The notes under the pieces: model-generated
Seen by the model: only the letters and a program-made list of their open reading frames with translations
The model's database searches: none
What the model was told of the DNA's origin: nothing
Position numbers and translations under genes: made by a program
From: Rhizobium album
GTDB taxonomy: Bacteria > Pseudomonadota > Alphaproteobacteria > Rhizobiales > Rhizobiaceae
Direction: 5' to 3'
NCBI RefSeq assembly: GCF_003122325.1
Contig: NZ_QFBC01000003.1
Span: forward strand, 310,001-374,000
DNA: 64,000 bases
In this document: one piece after another, positions 21,885 through 30,155 of the stretch
Numbering within the stretch: the first letter of the stretch is position 1
Layout: every line of letters starts with the position of its first letter

Positions 21885-22478
21885 CTATTCCGCCGCCTTC
21901 GGCATCATCGGCAGTTCGCCACCTTCCAGTTCATAAGAGTATCCCTCGAGCATGGCATAGGCGTGCTCGATCGTTTCGATCTGCGCCTCCGCCTTGCGGA
22001 TGGCATCGGCGATCGACTGGCTGCGGGCGCGCAGCATCGAGCCCAGCACGTCGTTGCCCGGACGCCGGCCCAGCCGGTCGACATGTTTTCGCACGCGTGA
22101 GCGGTGGCGCTCCAACTCCAGAATATGGAAGCGGCTCTTGACGATATCGTCGGACAGCTTTCGCCGCATGGCGGCGACGGGATCGTAACTGCCCGGTTCA
22201 CGCTCGTCGAGGATGAAGTCGTTGACCAGCATCTCCAGCATCAGCGCGCCTTCCAGATCCTTGGCATCGGCCAGTTGCGGATCATAGCCGGTGTCGTCGT
22301 AGACCTTGCGGCGCACGGGATCGCGCAGCAGATCGTAGGCAAGCTGCAGCCGGCCGAAATGCTCGACGTCGCCGCCGGAATCGGGATGGGCGTGTTTTGC
22401 CGTCTTGCGCCAGGCAAGCTTGATCGTCTGATCGTCGGCATCCCGTCCAACTCCGAGCACTTCATAGGGATCGATCAC
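21885..22478 (-). CDS. DnaJ-type J-domain protein
   Basis: 197 aa from GTG 22478, with AAGGA about nine bases upstream; the frame is open to 22511 but without a ribosome site there. The J-domain fills residues 1-65 (DPYEVLGVGRDADD, then the invariant HPD in KHAHPDSGGD), so it should stimulate an Hsp70. The rest lacks the Gly/Phe and zinc-finger regions of DnaJ and is mostly charged helix (SRFHILELERHRSRVRKHVDRL), likely a coiled coil. It is a specialised co-chaperone of unknown client. Confidence 0.85.
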   Translation of the reverse strand: MIDPYEVLGVGRDADDQTIKLAWRKTAKHAHPDSGGDVEHFGRLQLAYDLLRDPVRRKVYDDTGYDPQLADAKDLEGALMLEMLVNDFILDEREPGSYDPVAAMRRKLSDDIVKSRFHILELERHRSRVRKHVDRLGRRPGNDVLGSMLRARSQSIADAIRKAEAQIETIEHAYAMLEGYSYELEGGELPMMPKAAE

Positions 22479-23056
22479 GCCATCCGTCCTTCTTCCGTCA
22501 CCTGCCCGCACCTTGAGACCTACTCCCGCGTTCCGCCGGCTTCAAGCCCCGAAGCACCAGGCATTCGCCGCCATCATTGGCAGCAGTCGCGACGAAATTG
22601 TGGTGGGCCAGGCTTTTCCGTGGCAGCAGCCGGTTTCGGCGCCGGCGATTTCCACAGGAGTTTTCTCGGCTAAGTGCAGGAATTCACAGGGCGGATGGCA
22701 AGCGTCGAAAAAATCTGTGGTTTGCCGAAGCCTCGCCCGCCTGCCGGCGGCAATGCCGACAGGCGACGGCTGGCACGGAAACCGTAAAATGCCTTCCAAG
22801 ACGCTTTGTATCTTGCTTTTTACAACATTTGCTGGCAGTCATGTGGCCGTTCGGGCACTAACATCCCGGAGACTGGACAGATTTGTAGATGTCGGCAGGT
22901 CCCATGTGTCCGCCGGCTGCCCGGAATGACGGGCGCGTAGACGTTCTTTCCCCGACCGTGACGACTCGACTGACCTTCTGCGGCAACGCGGCAGGGTACA
23001 CCGCCTGGGCAAAGAACACCCGGGCAATCTAACTGAAGAGGGAAGGAACCTTCATC
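22479..23056. other. Long intergenic region and cspA leader
   Basis: 578 bases between the J-domain gene (minus) and cspA (plus). No protein gene is supported. The right-hand ~250 bases should hold the cspA promoter and 5' leader. Long structured leaders that change fold with temperature are common for cold-shock genes. Several short inverted repeats (for example GCCCG/CGGGC near 22917-22932) are visible but none is strong. Confidence 0.5.
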
Positions 23057-23269
23057 ATGGCCACCAAAGGCACCGTAAAATTCTTCAACCAGGACAAGGG
23101 CTTCGGCTTCATCACCCCGGAAGGCGGCGCAAAGGACGTATTCGTCCACATCTCCGCCCTGCAGGCATCTGGCATCCAGACCCTGCGTGATGGCCAGCAG
23201 GTCACGTTCGACACCGAGCCGGATCGCATGGGCAAGGGCCCGAAGGCCGTCAACATCACGGCTGACTAA
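23057..23269 (+). CDS. cspA: Cold-shock protein
   Basis: 70 aa, a single cold-shock domain with RNP1 KGFGFITPE and RNP2 VFVHISAL. It binds single-stranded nucleic acid and melts RNA structures at low temperature or during stationary phase. GAGGGAAGGAA provides the ribosome site. It is monocistronic: a terminator follows 45 bases after the stop, and a long leader precedes it. Rhizobia carry several csp paralogues, so the letter is generic. Confidence 0.95.
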   Translation: MATKGTVKFFNQDKGFGFITPEGGAKDVFVHISALQASGIQTLRDGQQVTFDTEPDRMGKGPKAVNITAD

Positions 23270-23313
23270 TCCTGCCGCGATACGAGATTTGATCCGGCTC
23301 ACGTCGGGTCCGG

Positions 23314-23343
23314 ACGGCGCTCCTCGGGGCGCCGTTTCTGTTT
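23314..23343 (+). terminator. Intrinsic terminator of cspA
   Basis: ACGGCGC (23314-23320), an eight-base loop, GCGCCGT (23329-23335) and the T-rich TTCTGTTT tail on the plus strand, 45 bases after the cspA stop. Confidence 0.85.
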
Positions 23344-23422
23344 GAGGCACGCTCAGCGTGTGCAGGGCGCGACGCTCCGGTTCAGGAAGACCTGACTTGC
23401 CTGTGTGCAGAACGGGCCGGCA

Positions 23423-24436
23423 TCAGGCACTCCGCACATCGCGCCCGGTATCGAGCTCAACGGCGGCAAAAGCAGCGGCGATTACCTCCGGCCCTGCTCC
23501 CGGCCGGTTGGCATCGGTGGACAGGATCTGGCGGAAACGCCGCGCCCCGGCAAGCCCCTGGAACAGGCCGACCATATGGCGGGTGACGTGGTGCAGCTTG
23601 CCGCCAGCGGCCATGTGCCGCGCAGCATAAGCCATCATCGTGTCGCGCACACCGTCCCAGTCCGCCGCCCGGGCCGGCGCATCGTAGAAACGACGGTCGA
23701 CATCCGCCAGCAGCGCCGCATGCTGGTAGGCGGCCCGGCCCAGCATCACGCCGTCCATGTGCTCCAGATGCATCGCCGCCGCATCGAGATCGGCAATGCC
23801 GCCGTTGATGCCGAGAAAAACGTCCGGGTTCTCCCGCTTCATCCGGTAGACGAGCGGATAGTCGAGCGGCGGAACCTCCCGGTTTTCCTTCGGCGACAAT
23901 CCCTGCAGCCAGGCTTTGCGCGCATGGATCCAGATGGCGTCCGCACCCGCACCGATCATCCGCCGCAGGAAATCCGGCAGCACCGCTTCCGGCTCCTGGT
24001 CGTCGACGCCGATGCGGCATTTTACCGTCACCGGCAGCGTCGTGACCCGCTTCATCGCCGCAACGCAGGCTTCCACCGTCTGCGGTTCGCGCATCAGGCA
24101 GGCGCCGAAGGTGCCGGACTGCACCCGGTCGGAGGGACAGCCGACATTGAGGTTGATTTCGTCATAGCGATAATCCGCCGAAATCCGCACCGCCTCGACA
24201 AGCTTGCCGGTGTCCGACCCGCCCAACTGCAGGGCGACCGGATGTTCGGAGACATCATGCCCGAGCAGGCGATCCCGCGGCCCATGAATGATCGCATCCG
24301 CCACCACCATCTCGGTGTATAGCAGCGCATGGCGGGTAAGCACCCGGTGGAAATAGCGACAATGAGTATCGGTCCAGTCGATCATCGGCGCAACCGCGAA
24401 GATCTTCCGGCCGTTCCTGAGAGCATCGGCATACAT
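23423..24436 (-). CDS. dusA: tRNA-dihydrouridine(20/20a) synthase
   Basis: 337 aa from ATG 24436; the longer frame starts with TTG at 24499 and is unlikely. DusA is an FMN enzyme that reduces U20 and U20a in the tRNA D-loop with NADPH. It shows the DusA signature APMIDWTDTHCRYFHRVL near the N-terminus, the catalytic cysteine in NLNVGCPSDRVQSG, and FMN-phosphate binding segments (KCRIGVDD, INGGI, MLGRAAYQ). Length matches the family. Divergent from the FAH-family hydrolase. Confidence 0.94.
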   Translation of the reverse strand: MYADALRNGRKIFAVAPMIDWTDTHCRYFHRVLTRHALLYTEMVVADAIIHGPRDRLLGHDVSEHPVALQLGGSDTGKLVEAVRISADYRYDEINLNVGCPSDRVQSGTFGACLMREPQTVEACVAAMKRVTTLPVTVKCRIGVDDQEPEAVLPDFLRRMIGAGADAIWIHARKAWLQGLSPKENREVPPLDYPLVYRMKRENPDVFLGINGGIADLDAAAMHLEHMDGVMLGRAAYQHAALLADVDRRFYDAPARAADWDGVRDTMMAYAARHMAAGGKLHHVTRHMVGLFQGLAGARRFRQILSTDANRPGAGPEVIAAAFAAVELDTGRDVRSA

Positions 24437-24557
24437 GGGCAAAAACCTTTTGTTGGCCGCCCCATACACCAAAATCCGCCGCAAGGCCAGTTTCCACAAC
24501 CGGCGGAAAAGGTGCTAGGCTGCGCGGCAGGATTCGACCTTTCGTTTGTGAGCCTTC

Positions 24558-25256
24558 ATGTCCGCCGACCGTTCCACCGTTTTCGCCGCGCCGTCCCCCG
24601 TCCTTCTTCCGGTCGACGGTTCGACCGACGCCTTCCCCGTCCGCCGCGTCTATTGCGTCGGCCGTAATTATGCGGCGCATGCCATCGAAATGGGCGGAGA
24701 TCCCGATCGCGAGCCGCCGTTCTTCTTCCAGAAAAATCCGGAGAACCTGCTTCTCGCCGACGGCGTCTTTCCCTACCCGCCGCTGACGGAGGATGTGCAT
24801 CACGAAGTGGAATGCGTCGTGGCGCTCCAGTCCGGCGGCAGCGAGATCGCTGCCGGGAGCGCGCTCGATTGCGTCTACGCTTATGCGGTCGGCATCGATT
24901 TCACCCGCCGCGACCTGCAGGCGCTTGCCAAGAAGGACGGCCGGCCATGGACCGCCGCCAAGGCTTTCGAACATTCCGCCCCCACCTCGCCGCTGGTGCC
25001 GGCAGCCCGCATCGGCCATCCCTCGCAGGGCGCCGTCTGGCTCGACGTCAACGGCAGCCGCGCCCAGACCGGCGACCTCAACCAGATGATCTGGAAGGTG
25101 CCGGAAATCATCGCCGAACTGTCGAAACTCGTCACGCTCGCCGCCGGCGACGTGATCATGACCGGCACGCCATCGGGCGTCGGCCCGGTGCGGCGCGGCG
25201 ACACCGTCGTGTGCGGCATCGACGGCATCGCCCGCCTGTCGCTGTCGGTCGCCTGA
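24558..25256 (+). CDS. Fumarylacetoacetate hydrolase (FAH) family protein
   Basis: 232 aa. A single FAH domain with the start CVGRNYAAHAIEMG, substrate loop FFFQKNPENLL, and metal ligands in HHEVECVVAL and GIDFTRRD. The end TGTPSGVGPVRRGDTV is typical. Such enzymes hydrolyse C-C bonds in fumarylpyruvate or acylpyruvates, or decarboxylate oxaloacetate; the short form here is closest to fumarylpyruvate hydrolase/acylpyruvase. It is followed 13 bases later by a gamma carbonic anhydrase-like gene, so the two form a transcription unit. Confidence 0.9.
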   Translation: MSADRSTVFAAPSPVLLPVDGSTDAFPVRRVYCVGRNYAAHAIEMGGDPDREPPFFFQKNPENLLLADGVFPYPPLTEDVHHEVECVVALQSGGSEIAAGSALDCVYAYAVGIDFTRRDLQALAKKDGRPWTAAKAFEHSAPTSPLVPAARIGHPSQGAVWLDVNGSRAQTGDLNQMIWKVPEIIAELSKLVTLAAGDVIMTGTPSGVGPVRRGDTVVCGIDGIARLSLSVA

Positions 25257-25269
25257 AGGAGAACCGCCC

Positions 25270-25806
25270 ATGCCCCTTTACGCACTTGCCGACCTGCTGC
25301 CGCAGACGCCCGGCCCCGGCCGCTTCTGGATCGCGCCGGATGCGCATGTCATCGGCCAGGTGATCCTCGGCGGCGATGTCGGCATCTGGTTCGGCGCCGT
25401 GCTGCGCGGCGACAACGAACCGATCACCATCGGCGAAGGCTCCAACGTCCAGGAAGGCGTGATGATCCATGTCGATCCCGGCTTTCCCGCCACCATCGGC
25501 AAGGGCTGCACCATCGGCCACCACGCCATCATCCACGGCTGCACCATCGGCGACAATTCCCTGATCGGCATGGGCGCCACGGTGCTGAACGGCGCCCGGA
25601 TCGGCAAAAACTGCCTGGTCGGCGCCAATGCGCTGGTGACGGAAGGCAAGGAATTTCCCGACAACTCGCTGATCGTCGGCGCTCCGGCCAAGGCCATCCG
25701 CACGCTCGACGACAAGGCCGTGGAGGGCCTGCGCCGGTCGGCGGAGAGCTATGTCGCCAACTGGCAGCGCTTCGCACGCGATCTCAGGCCGCTCGACGAC
25801 GCCTGA
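25270..25806 (+). CDS. Gamma carbonic anhydrase family protein
   Basis: 178 aa, a left-handed beta-helix built of hexapeptide repeats (IGEGSNVQEGVMIH, IGKGCTIGHHAIIHGCTIG, IGMGATVLNGARIG). The three zinc-ligand histidines are in MIHVD, GHHAIIH. The PaaY/YrdA/CaiE branch is most similar, and many members have weak or thioesterase activity rather than strong carbonic anhydrase activity. GGAG precedes the ATG; it shares a transcript with the FAH-family gene. Confidence 0.9.
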   Translation: MPLYALADLLPQTPGPGRFWIAPDAHVIGQVILGGDVGIWFGAVLRGDNEPITIGEGSNVQEGVMIHVDPGFPATIGKGCTIGHHAIIHGCTIGDNSLIGMGATVLNGARIGKNCLVGANALVTEGKEFPDNSLIVGAPAKAIRTLDDKAVEGLRRSAESYVANWQRFARDLRPLDDA

Positions 25807-25951
25807 AACCTGGGGAACAGGCAGCAGGAAAATGCCGGTCCGGAAGCCCGGGAGGCCTTTCGGCCCCGCCAGACTTGTTGCATCATGCTGGGACGGACGG
25901 CGGGAGGCCGCCGGCAGGAAATGAACCACCAGCGACCCCGGGGGATTCGCG

Positions 25952-27859
25952 ATGCTGTTTCGTGCCGCCTTGTTCTTGTTTGCCTTGCTTTTCTTTCATT
26001 CGGCGCATGCCGAACGCAAGGTGGCGCTGCTGATCGGCAACGCCACCTATTCCGCGCCAGCCACCGAACTGCGCAATCCGCCGAATGATATCGCGGCGAT
26101 CGGCGCGATGCTGACCGGTGCGGATTTCGACGTTACCGTTATCACCAATGTCGGTCGCTCGGCGATGTCGGCAGCGCTTGCCGGCTTCGAGGAAAAGGCC
26201 CGCGGCGCTGATGTCGGCCTGATCTATTATTCCGGTCATGGCATGGAAATCAGCGGTACGAACTACCTCCTGCCGATAGACGTCAAGCTCGCCTCCGACC
26301 GGGACGTGAAATACGAGGCAATCGCCCTAGAGGATCTGCTGGTGGCGCTGGATGGCGTGAAGACGCTGAAACTGGTGCTGCTGGACGCCTGCCGCGACAA
26401 TCCTTTCCTCACGGCGATGAAACGGCTGGCGACCAAGGGCATTCCGAGCCGCGGGCTTGCACGCGTCGAGACGGCCGAGAGCAACCTGCTCGTCGGTTAT
26501 GCCACCGCGCCCGGCGACGTGGCGCTGGACGGCGACGGAGAAAACAGCCCCTATGCCTCGGCCCTCGTCCGCCATCTGGTCGAGCCGGGCGTCGAGGTGG
26601 AAACCGCGCTCCGCGCCGTCGCCAAGGATGTTTTCGAAGCGACCGGCGGCAAGCAGAGGCCGTTCAAGACCGGCTCCCTGTTCGAGACCGTGATGCTCGG
26701 TCCGCTTTCGGCAACCGTCGCGCCGGCCGCCAAGGGCGATGTCTCCGTCGATCCCTGCCGCGATGCAACGGCGCACTGGACGGAAATCAAGTCCCGCAAC
26801 AACAAGGCGCTGTTCGAGGAGCACGTAAGACTGTTCGGCTCCTGCGCCTTCGCGTCGCTGGCACGGCAGGAAATCGCGACGCTGGAAGCGGCAAGCCGCG
26901 GCACGGAGGAAAACGATTGCGACCACCTGGCCGCGGCGACGAACGATCCGTTCAAGCTCGCCTCCATCAAGGGTATCGATTTCGATGCCCTTGACGGCCC
27001 GCGCGCCGTTGAAGCCTGCAAGGCGGCACGCGCCGCCTATCCGACGGAAAAACGTTTCTTCTATCAATACGGACGCGCCCTCGACAGCACGGGCAATTTT
27101 GTCGAGGCCATGACCGAATACAGGAAAGCGGCCGATCTCGGAAACACGCTTGCGATGCGCAACATCGGCATTCTCTACGACAATGGCGAAGGCGTCGAGA
27201 AAGACCCGAAGGAAGCATTGAACTGGTTCCGGAAGTCAGCCGATCTCGGCAATGCCGCAGCAATGAACTCCGTCGGTTACAAGTACGAAAGCGGTGACGG
27301 GGTGAAGGCGGATATGCGCGAAGCAATCGCCTGGTATCGCAAGGCCGCGGATGGCGGCAACGCCGCCGCCATGACCAACCTCGGTTATGCCTATGAGACG
27401 GCCAACGGCGTCAAGCGCGACTATAAGGAAGCAATGACGTGGTATGTCAAGGCGGCCGATCTCGGCAGCGCGCAGGCGATGAACAATATCGGCGTGCTTC
27501 ATGAAAAAGGGCAAGGCGTCCGCCAGGACTACAAGGAAGCGGTCGCCTGGTATCGCAAGGCCGCCGGCAATCGCAGCGAATATGCGGAAAAGAACCTCGC
27601 CGGCCTGCTGGACGGAGACAAGGCCGGGCCGCCGGACCGCCGCCAGGCAGCCCTGCATATGGAAAATGCCTTGCGTCTCGGCCATGACCTGGCGCTCAAG
27701 GAGATGAAAGAAAAAGCCTCGGGCTGGTCCGTGGAATTCCGCAAGGAGCTGCAGCAGCGTCTCAAGGATGCGGGCGTCTACAATGGCACGATCGACGGGC
27801 GTTTCGGACCATCGACCTTTGCCTCGATCGAAGCGATCTTCGGAAAGCGGGCCAACTGA
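25952..27859 (+). CDS. Secreted caspase-like protease with Sel1 repeats and peptidoglycan-binding-like tail
   Basis: 635 aa. A signal peptide ends at HAE around residue 20. A caspase (p20-like, C14) domain follows with His96 in YYSGHGME and Cys147 in LLDACRDNPF, so the dyad is intact. Residues ~370-545 hold at least four Sel1-like repeats (AADLGNTLAMRNIGILYDNG, then similar units of about 36 residues). The end (LQQRLKDAGVYNGTIDGRFG) looks like a peptidoglycan-binding-type helical domain. The layout suggests a periplasmic protease bound to partners by Sel1 repeats. Orthocaspases with Sel1 repeats are seen in rhizobia, but functions are not established. Confidence 0.86.
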   Translation: MLFRAALFLFALLFFHSAHAERKVALLIGNATYSAPATELRNPPNDIAAIGAMLTGADFDVTVITNVGRSAMSAALAGFEEKARGADVGLIYYSGHGMEISGTNYLLPIDVKLASDRDVKYEAIALEDLLVALDGVKTLKLVLLDACRDNPFLTAMKRLATKGIPSRGLARVETAESNLLVGYATAPGDVALDGDGENSPYASALVRHLVEPGVEVETALRAVAKDVFEATGGKQRPFKTGSLFETVMLGPLSATVAPAAKGDVSVDPCRDATAHWTEIKSRNNKALFEEHVRLFGSCAFASLARQEIATLEAASRGTEENDCDHLAAATNDPFKLASIKGIDFDALDGPRAVEACKAARAAYPTEKRFFYQYGRALDSTGNFVEAMTEYRKAADLGNTLAMRNIGILYDNGEGVEKDPKEALNWFRKSADLGNAAAMNSVGYKYESGDGVKADMREAIAWYRKAADGGNAAAMTNLGYAYETANGVKRDYKEAMTWYVKAADLGSAQAMNNIGVLHEKGQGVRQDYKEAVAWYRKAAGNRSEYAEKNLAGLLDGDKAGPPDRRQAALHMENALRLGHDLALKEMKEKASGWSVEFRKELQQRLKDAGVYNGTIDGRFGPSTFASIEAIFGKRAN

Positions 27860-27876
27860 GCGACGAAACCTGCGCG

Positions 27877-28275
27877 TCAGGCGGCGCAGGCAGAGCAGAG
27901 GCCGCGGATTTCGATCGTGGTCTTTTCCGCCTTGAAGCGCTTGGACTTGACGAAGGCGTCTAGCCTGTCGTCGACGGCATGGTCGTGGAATTCCTCGACA
28001 TGGCCGCAGCTGTTGCAGATCGCGAAGGCGACGGTGCCGTGGCGGCAGCAATTGTCGTTCGGATGGGCGCAGGCAACGAAGGCGTTCAGGCTCTCCAGCC
28101 GGTGCACCATGCCGAATTCCAGCAGTTTTTCCAGCGCCCGGTAGACCTGCAAGGGCGCGCGAAATCCATGGTCGCGCAGCTTGTCGAGGATCGTGTAGGC
28201 GCTCATCGGCTGGTCGGCGCGCGACAGCACGTCGAAGACGAGACCCTGGTTCTTGGTCAGTTGCTGGGCGTTCAT
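27877..28275 (-). CDS. zur: Zinc uptake regulator, Fur family
   Basis: 132 aa from ATG 28275. Winged-helix DNA-binding domain (residues ~10-75) and a metal-binding C-terminal half with CAHPNDNCCRHG, CNSCGH and CSACAA, the Cys-rich set of zinc-sensing Fur proteins. It represses zinc uptake genes when zinc is replete. The start overlaps the znuB stop by one base (TGATG), so zur is the last gene of the znuC-znuB-zur operon and is under the same Zur-type operator. Confidence 0.92.
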   Translation of the reverse strand: MNAQQLTKNQGLVFDVLSRADQPMSAYTILDKLRDHGFRAPLQVYRALEKLLEFGMVHRLESLNAFVACAHPNDNCCRHGTVAFAICNSCGHVEEFHDHAVDDRLDAFVKSKRFKAEKTTIEIRGLCSACAA

Positions 28276-29102
28276 CAGTGATGTCCTCCATGCGAATGTC
28301 CGGCCCCCGCCTCGATCTTGCGACCGATCGGCAACAGGCTGAGAATGAAGAGAAGCAGCGCCGCGACGACGATCGAGGGACCGGACGGCGTGTCGTAATG
28401 CAGCGAGCCGAACAGACCGCCGACCACCGCCAGCGCGCCGATCAGCGAGGCGAGCACCGCCATGATTTCCGGCGTCGAGGAAAAGCGGCGGGCGGTCGCG
28501 GCAGGAATGATCAGCAGCGAGGTGATCAGCATGATGCCGACGATCTTCATGGCGATGGCAATCACCAGCGCCATCAGCAGCATGAAATAGAGGCGTGCCT
28601 TTTCCGGCTGCAGGCCTTCCGCCTCGGCAATCTCCGGATTGACCGTCGAGGCCAGCAACGGCCGCCAGAGGTAGACGATGGCAAACAGCACCAGCACGCC
28701 GCCGCCCCAGATGAGCTGGATATCGGCGGTGGTGACGGCGAGAATATCGCCGAACAGGAAAGCAACGAGATCGATGCGCACCCATGTCATGAAGGCAACC
28801 ATCACCAGGCCGATCGCCAGCGTCGCATGCGACAGAATGCCGAGCAGCGCATCCGCCGACAGTGCGCCGCGCCGCTGCAGCAGAAGCAGGATGATCGAGA
28901 CCAGGGCAGCGACGAAGAAGACGCTGAGGATGAGGTTGAGATCGAACAGCAGCGACAGCGCCACGCCGAGAAGCGCCGAATGCGCCATGGTGTCGCCGAA
29001 ATAGGCCATGCGCCGCCAGATGATGAAGCAGCCGAGCGGGCCGGTGGTCAATGCCAGGCCGACGCCGGCGACGATGGCGCGAACGAAGAAATCGTCAAAC
29101 AC
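28275..29102 (-). CDS. znuB: Zinc ABC transporter permease
   Basis: 275 aa from GTG 29102, with GGGGAGG upstream and an eight-base overlap with znuC. The frame is open further upstream, but that part lies inside znuC. About eight hydrophobic helices and the ABC-3 family layout of metal permeases, with the coupling motif around FGDTMAHSALLGVALS. The last residues (AGHSHGGHH) are histidine-rich, like the tails of ZnuC and ZnuA. Confidence 0.93.
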   Translation of the reverse strand: MFDDFFVRAIVAGVGLALTTGPLGCFIIWRRMAYFGDTMAHSALLGVALSLLFDLNLILSVFFVAALVSIILLLLQRRGALSADALLGILSHATLAIGLVMVAFMTWVRIDLVAFLFGDILAVTTADIQLIWGGGVLVLFAIVYLWRPLLASTVNPEIAEAEGLQPEKARLYFMLLMALVIAIAMKIVGIMLITSLLIIPAATARRFSSTPEIMAVLASLIGALAVVGGLFGSLHYDTPSGPSIVVAALLLFILSLLPIGRKIEAGAGHSHGGHH

Positions 29103-30054
29103 GACGGGCACCCTCCCCGGCCGGATGATGATGGGGGTGATGCAGGTGCCGGCGGTGATGGCCGCAACCGCATTCCGGCCCATGCTCATGATCGGCGGCC
29201 GGATGCGCGTCACGACCGCCTTCGTCGGCGGCATGAGGGTGATCGTGGTCGTGATGGCCGTCGTCGGGATGGCAATGGTCGGTCACCGAACCGTCCTCAT
29301 GCAGCACGCGGCCGTCCGGCAGATGGGTATGATCGTGATGGTGGCTGTAGACCGCCAGCGTCTCCGACGCCCGCGCGCCAAAAAGCCGGCGGTATTCCGG
29401 GCTCTGGCTGACGGCCTGCGGCGTGCCGCGGCAGCAGACATGGCCGTTGAGGCAGATCACCGTGTCGGTCTCGGCCATCACCACATGCAGATCGTGCGAG
29501 ATCAGCAGGATGCCGCATCCGGCCGTGTTGCGGATCGACTTGATGAGGTCGTAGAGGGCGATCTCGCCGGAAAAATCGACGCCCTGCACCGGTTCGTCGA
29601 GCACCAGCAGATCCGGCTTGCGGGCAATGGCACGGGCCAGCAGCGCCCGCTGGAATTCGCCGCCGGACAGGTGCTGCACTTCGGCGCCGGCCATATGGCT
29701 CATGCCGACGGAGGCCAGCGCCGCCGCGATCTCCCGGTCCGGCAACGGGCCGGTCAGCGTCATCAGGCGGCGCACGGTGAGCGGCAGCGTCCAGTCGATG
29801 GCAAGCTTTTGCGGCACGTAGCCGACCTTTAGCCCTGCCCTGCGCTCGACATGGCCTTCGTCCGGCTTCAGCACGCCGATCGCCGCCTTGGCGCTGGTCG
29901 ACTTGCCGGAACCGTTCGGGCCGATCAGGGTGACGATCTCGCCGGGCGAAACGGAGAATTCGACGCCACGCACCGGCCAGCGGCCGTTGCGGCGCACGCC
30001 GACATTGTGGAGGGACACCAGCGGGTTCGCCGGGGAAACGGAAACCTTGAGCAT
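29095..30054 (-). CDS. znuC: Zinc ABC transporter ATP-binding protein with His-rich tail
   Basis: 319 aa from ATG 30054, which has CCGGA upstream; a longer frame crosses the Zur boxes and is rejected. Walker A IGPNGSGKSTSAK, signature LSGGEFQRALLARA, Walker B LLVLDEPVQGVD and the switch region LLISHDLHVVM. The last ~80 residues are an unusual tail packed with His and Asp (HHHDHTHLPDG, HPDDGHHDHDHPH, HHRRHLHHPHHH), which could bind zinc at the cytoplasmic side of the pore. First gene of znuC-znuB-zur. Confidence 0.94.
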   Translation of the reverse strand: MLKVSVSPANPLVSLHNVGVRRNGRWPVRGVEFSVSPGEIVTLIGPNGSGKSTSAKAAIGVLKPDEGHVERRAGLKVGYVPQKLAIDWTLPLTVRRLMTLTGPLPDREIAAALASVGMSHMAGAEVQHLSGGEFQRALLARAIARKPDLLVLDEPVQGVDFSGEIALYDLIKSIRNTAGCGILLISHDLHVVMAETDTVICLNGHVCCRGTPQAVSQSPEYRRLFGARASETLAVYSHHHDHTHLPDGRVLHEDGSVTDHCHPDDGHHDHDHPHAADEGGRDAHPAADHEHGPECGCGHHRRHLHHPHHHPAGEGARRV

Positions 30055-30092
30055 ATTTTTTCCGGAGCAGTGTTGCGCATCGCTATGACACA

Positions 30093-30130
30093 CGTTATAG
30101 CATAACGCAATTGATGTAATAACATTACAT
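30093..30130. promoter_or_regulatory. Two Zur-type palindromes between znuC and znuA
   Basis: CGTTAT-agc-ATAACG at 30093-30107 and ATGTAAT-aac-ATTACAT at 30114-30130, centred about 22 bases apart in the divergent znuC/znuA region. Both match the AT-rich, GTTAT/GTAAT-containing palindromes bound by alphaproteobacterial Zur. One probably serves each gene. Confidence 0.75.
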
Positions 30131-30155
30131 TTGTTATTCAAGTGGAGCAAAACCC

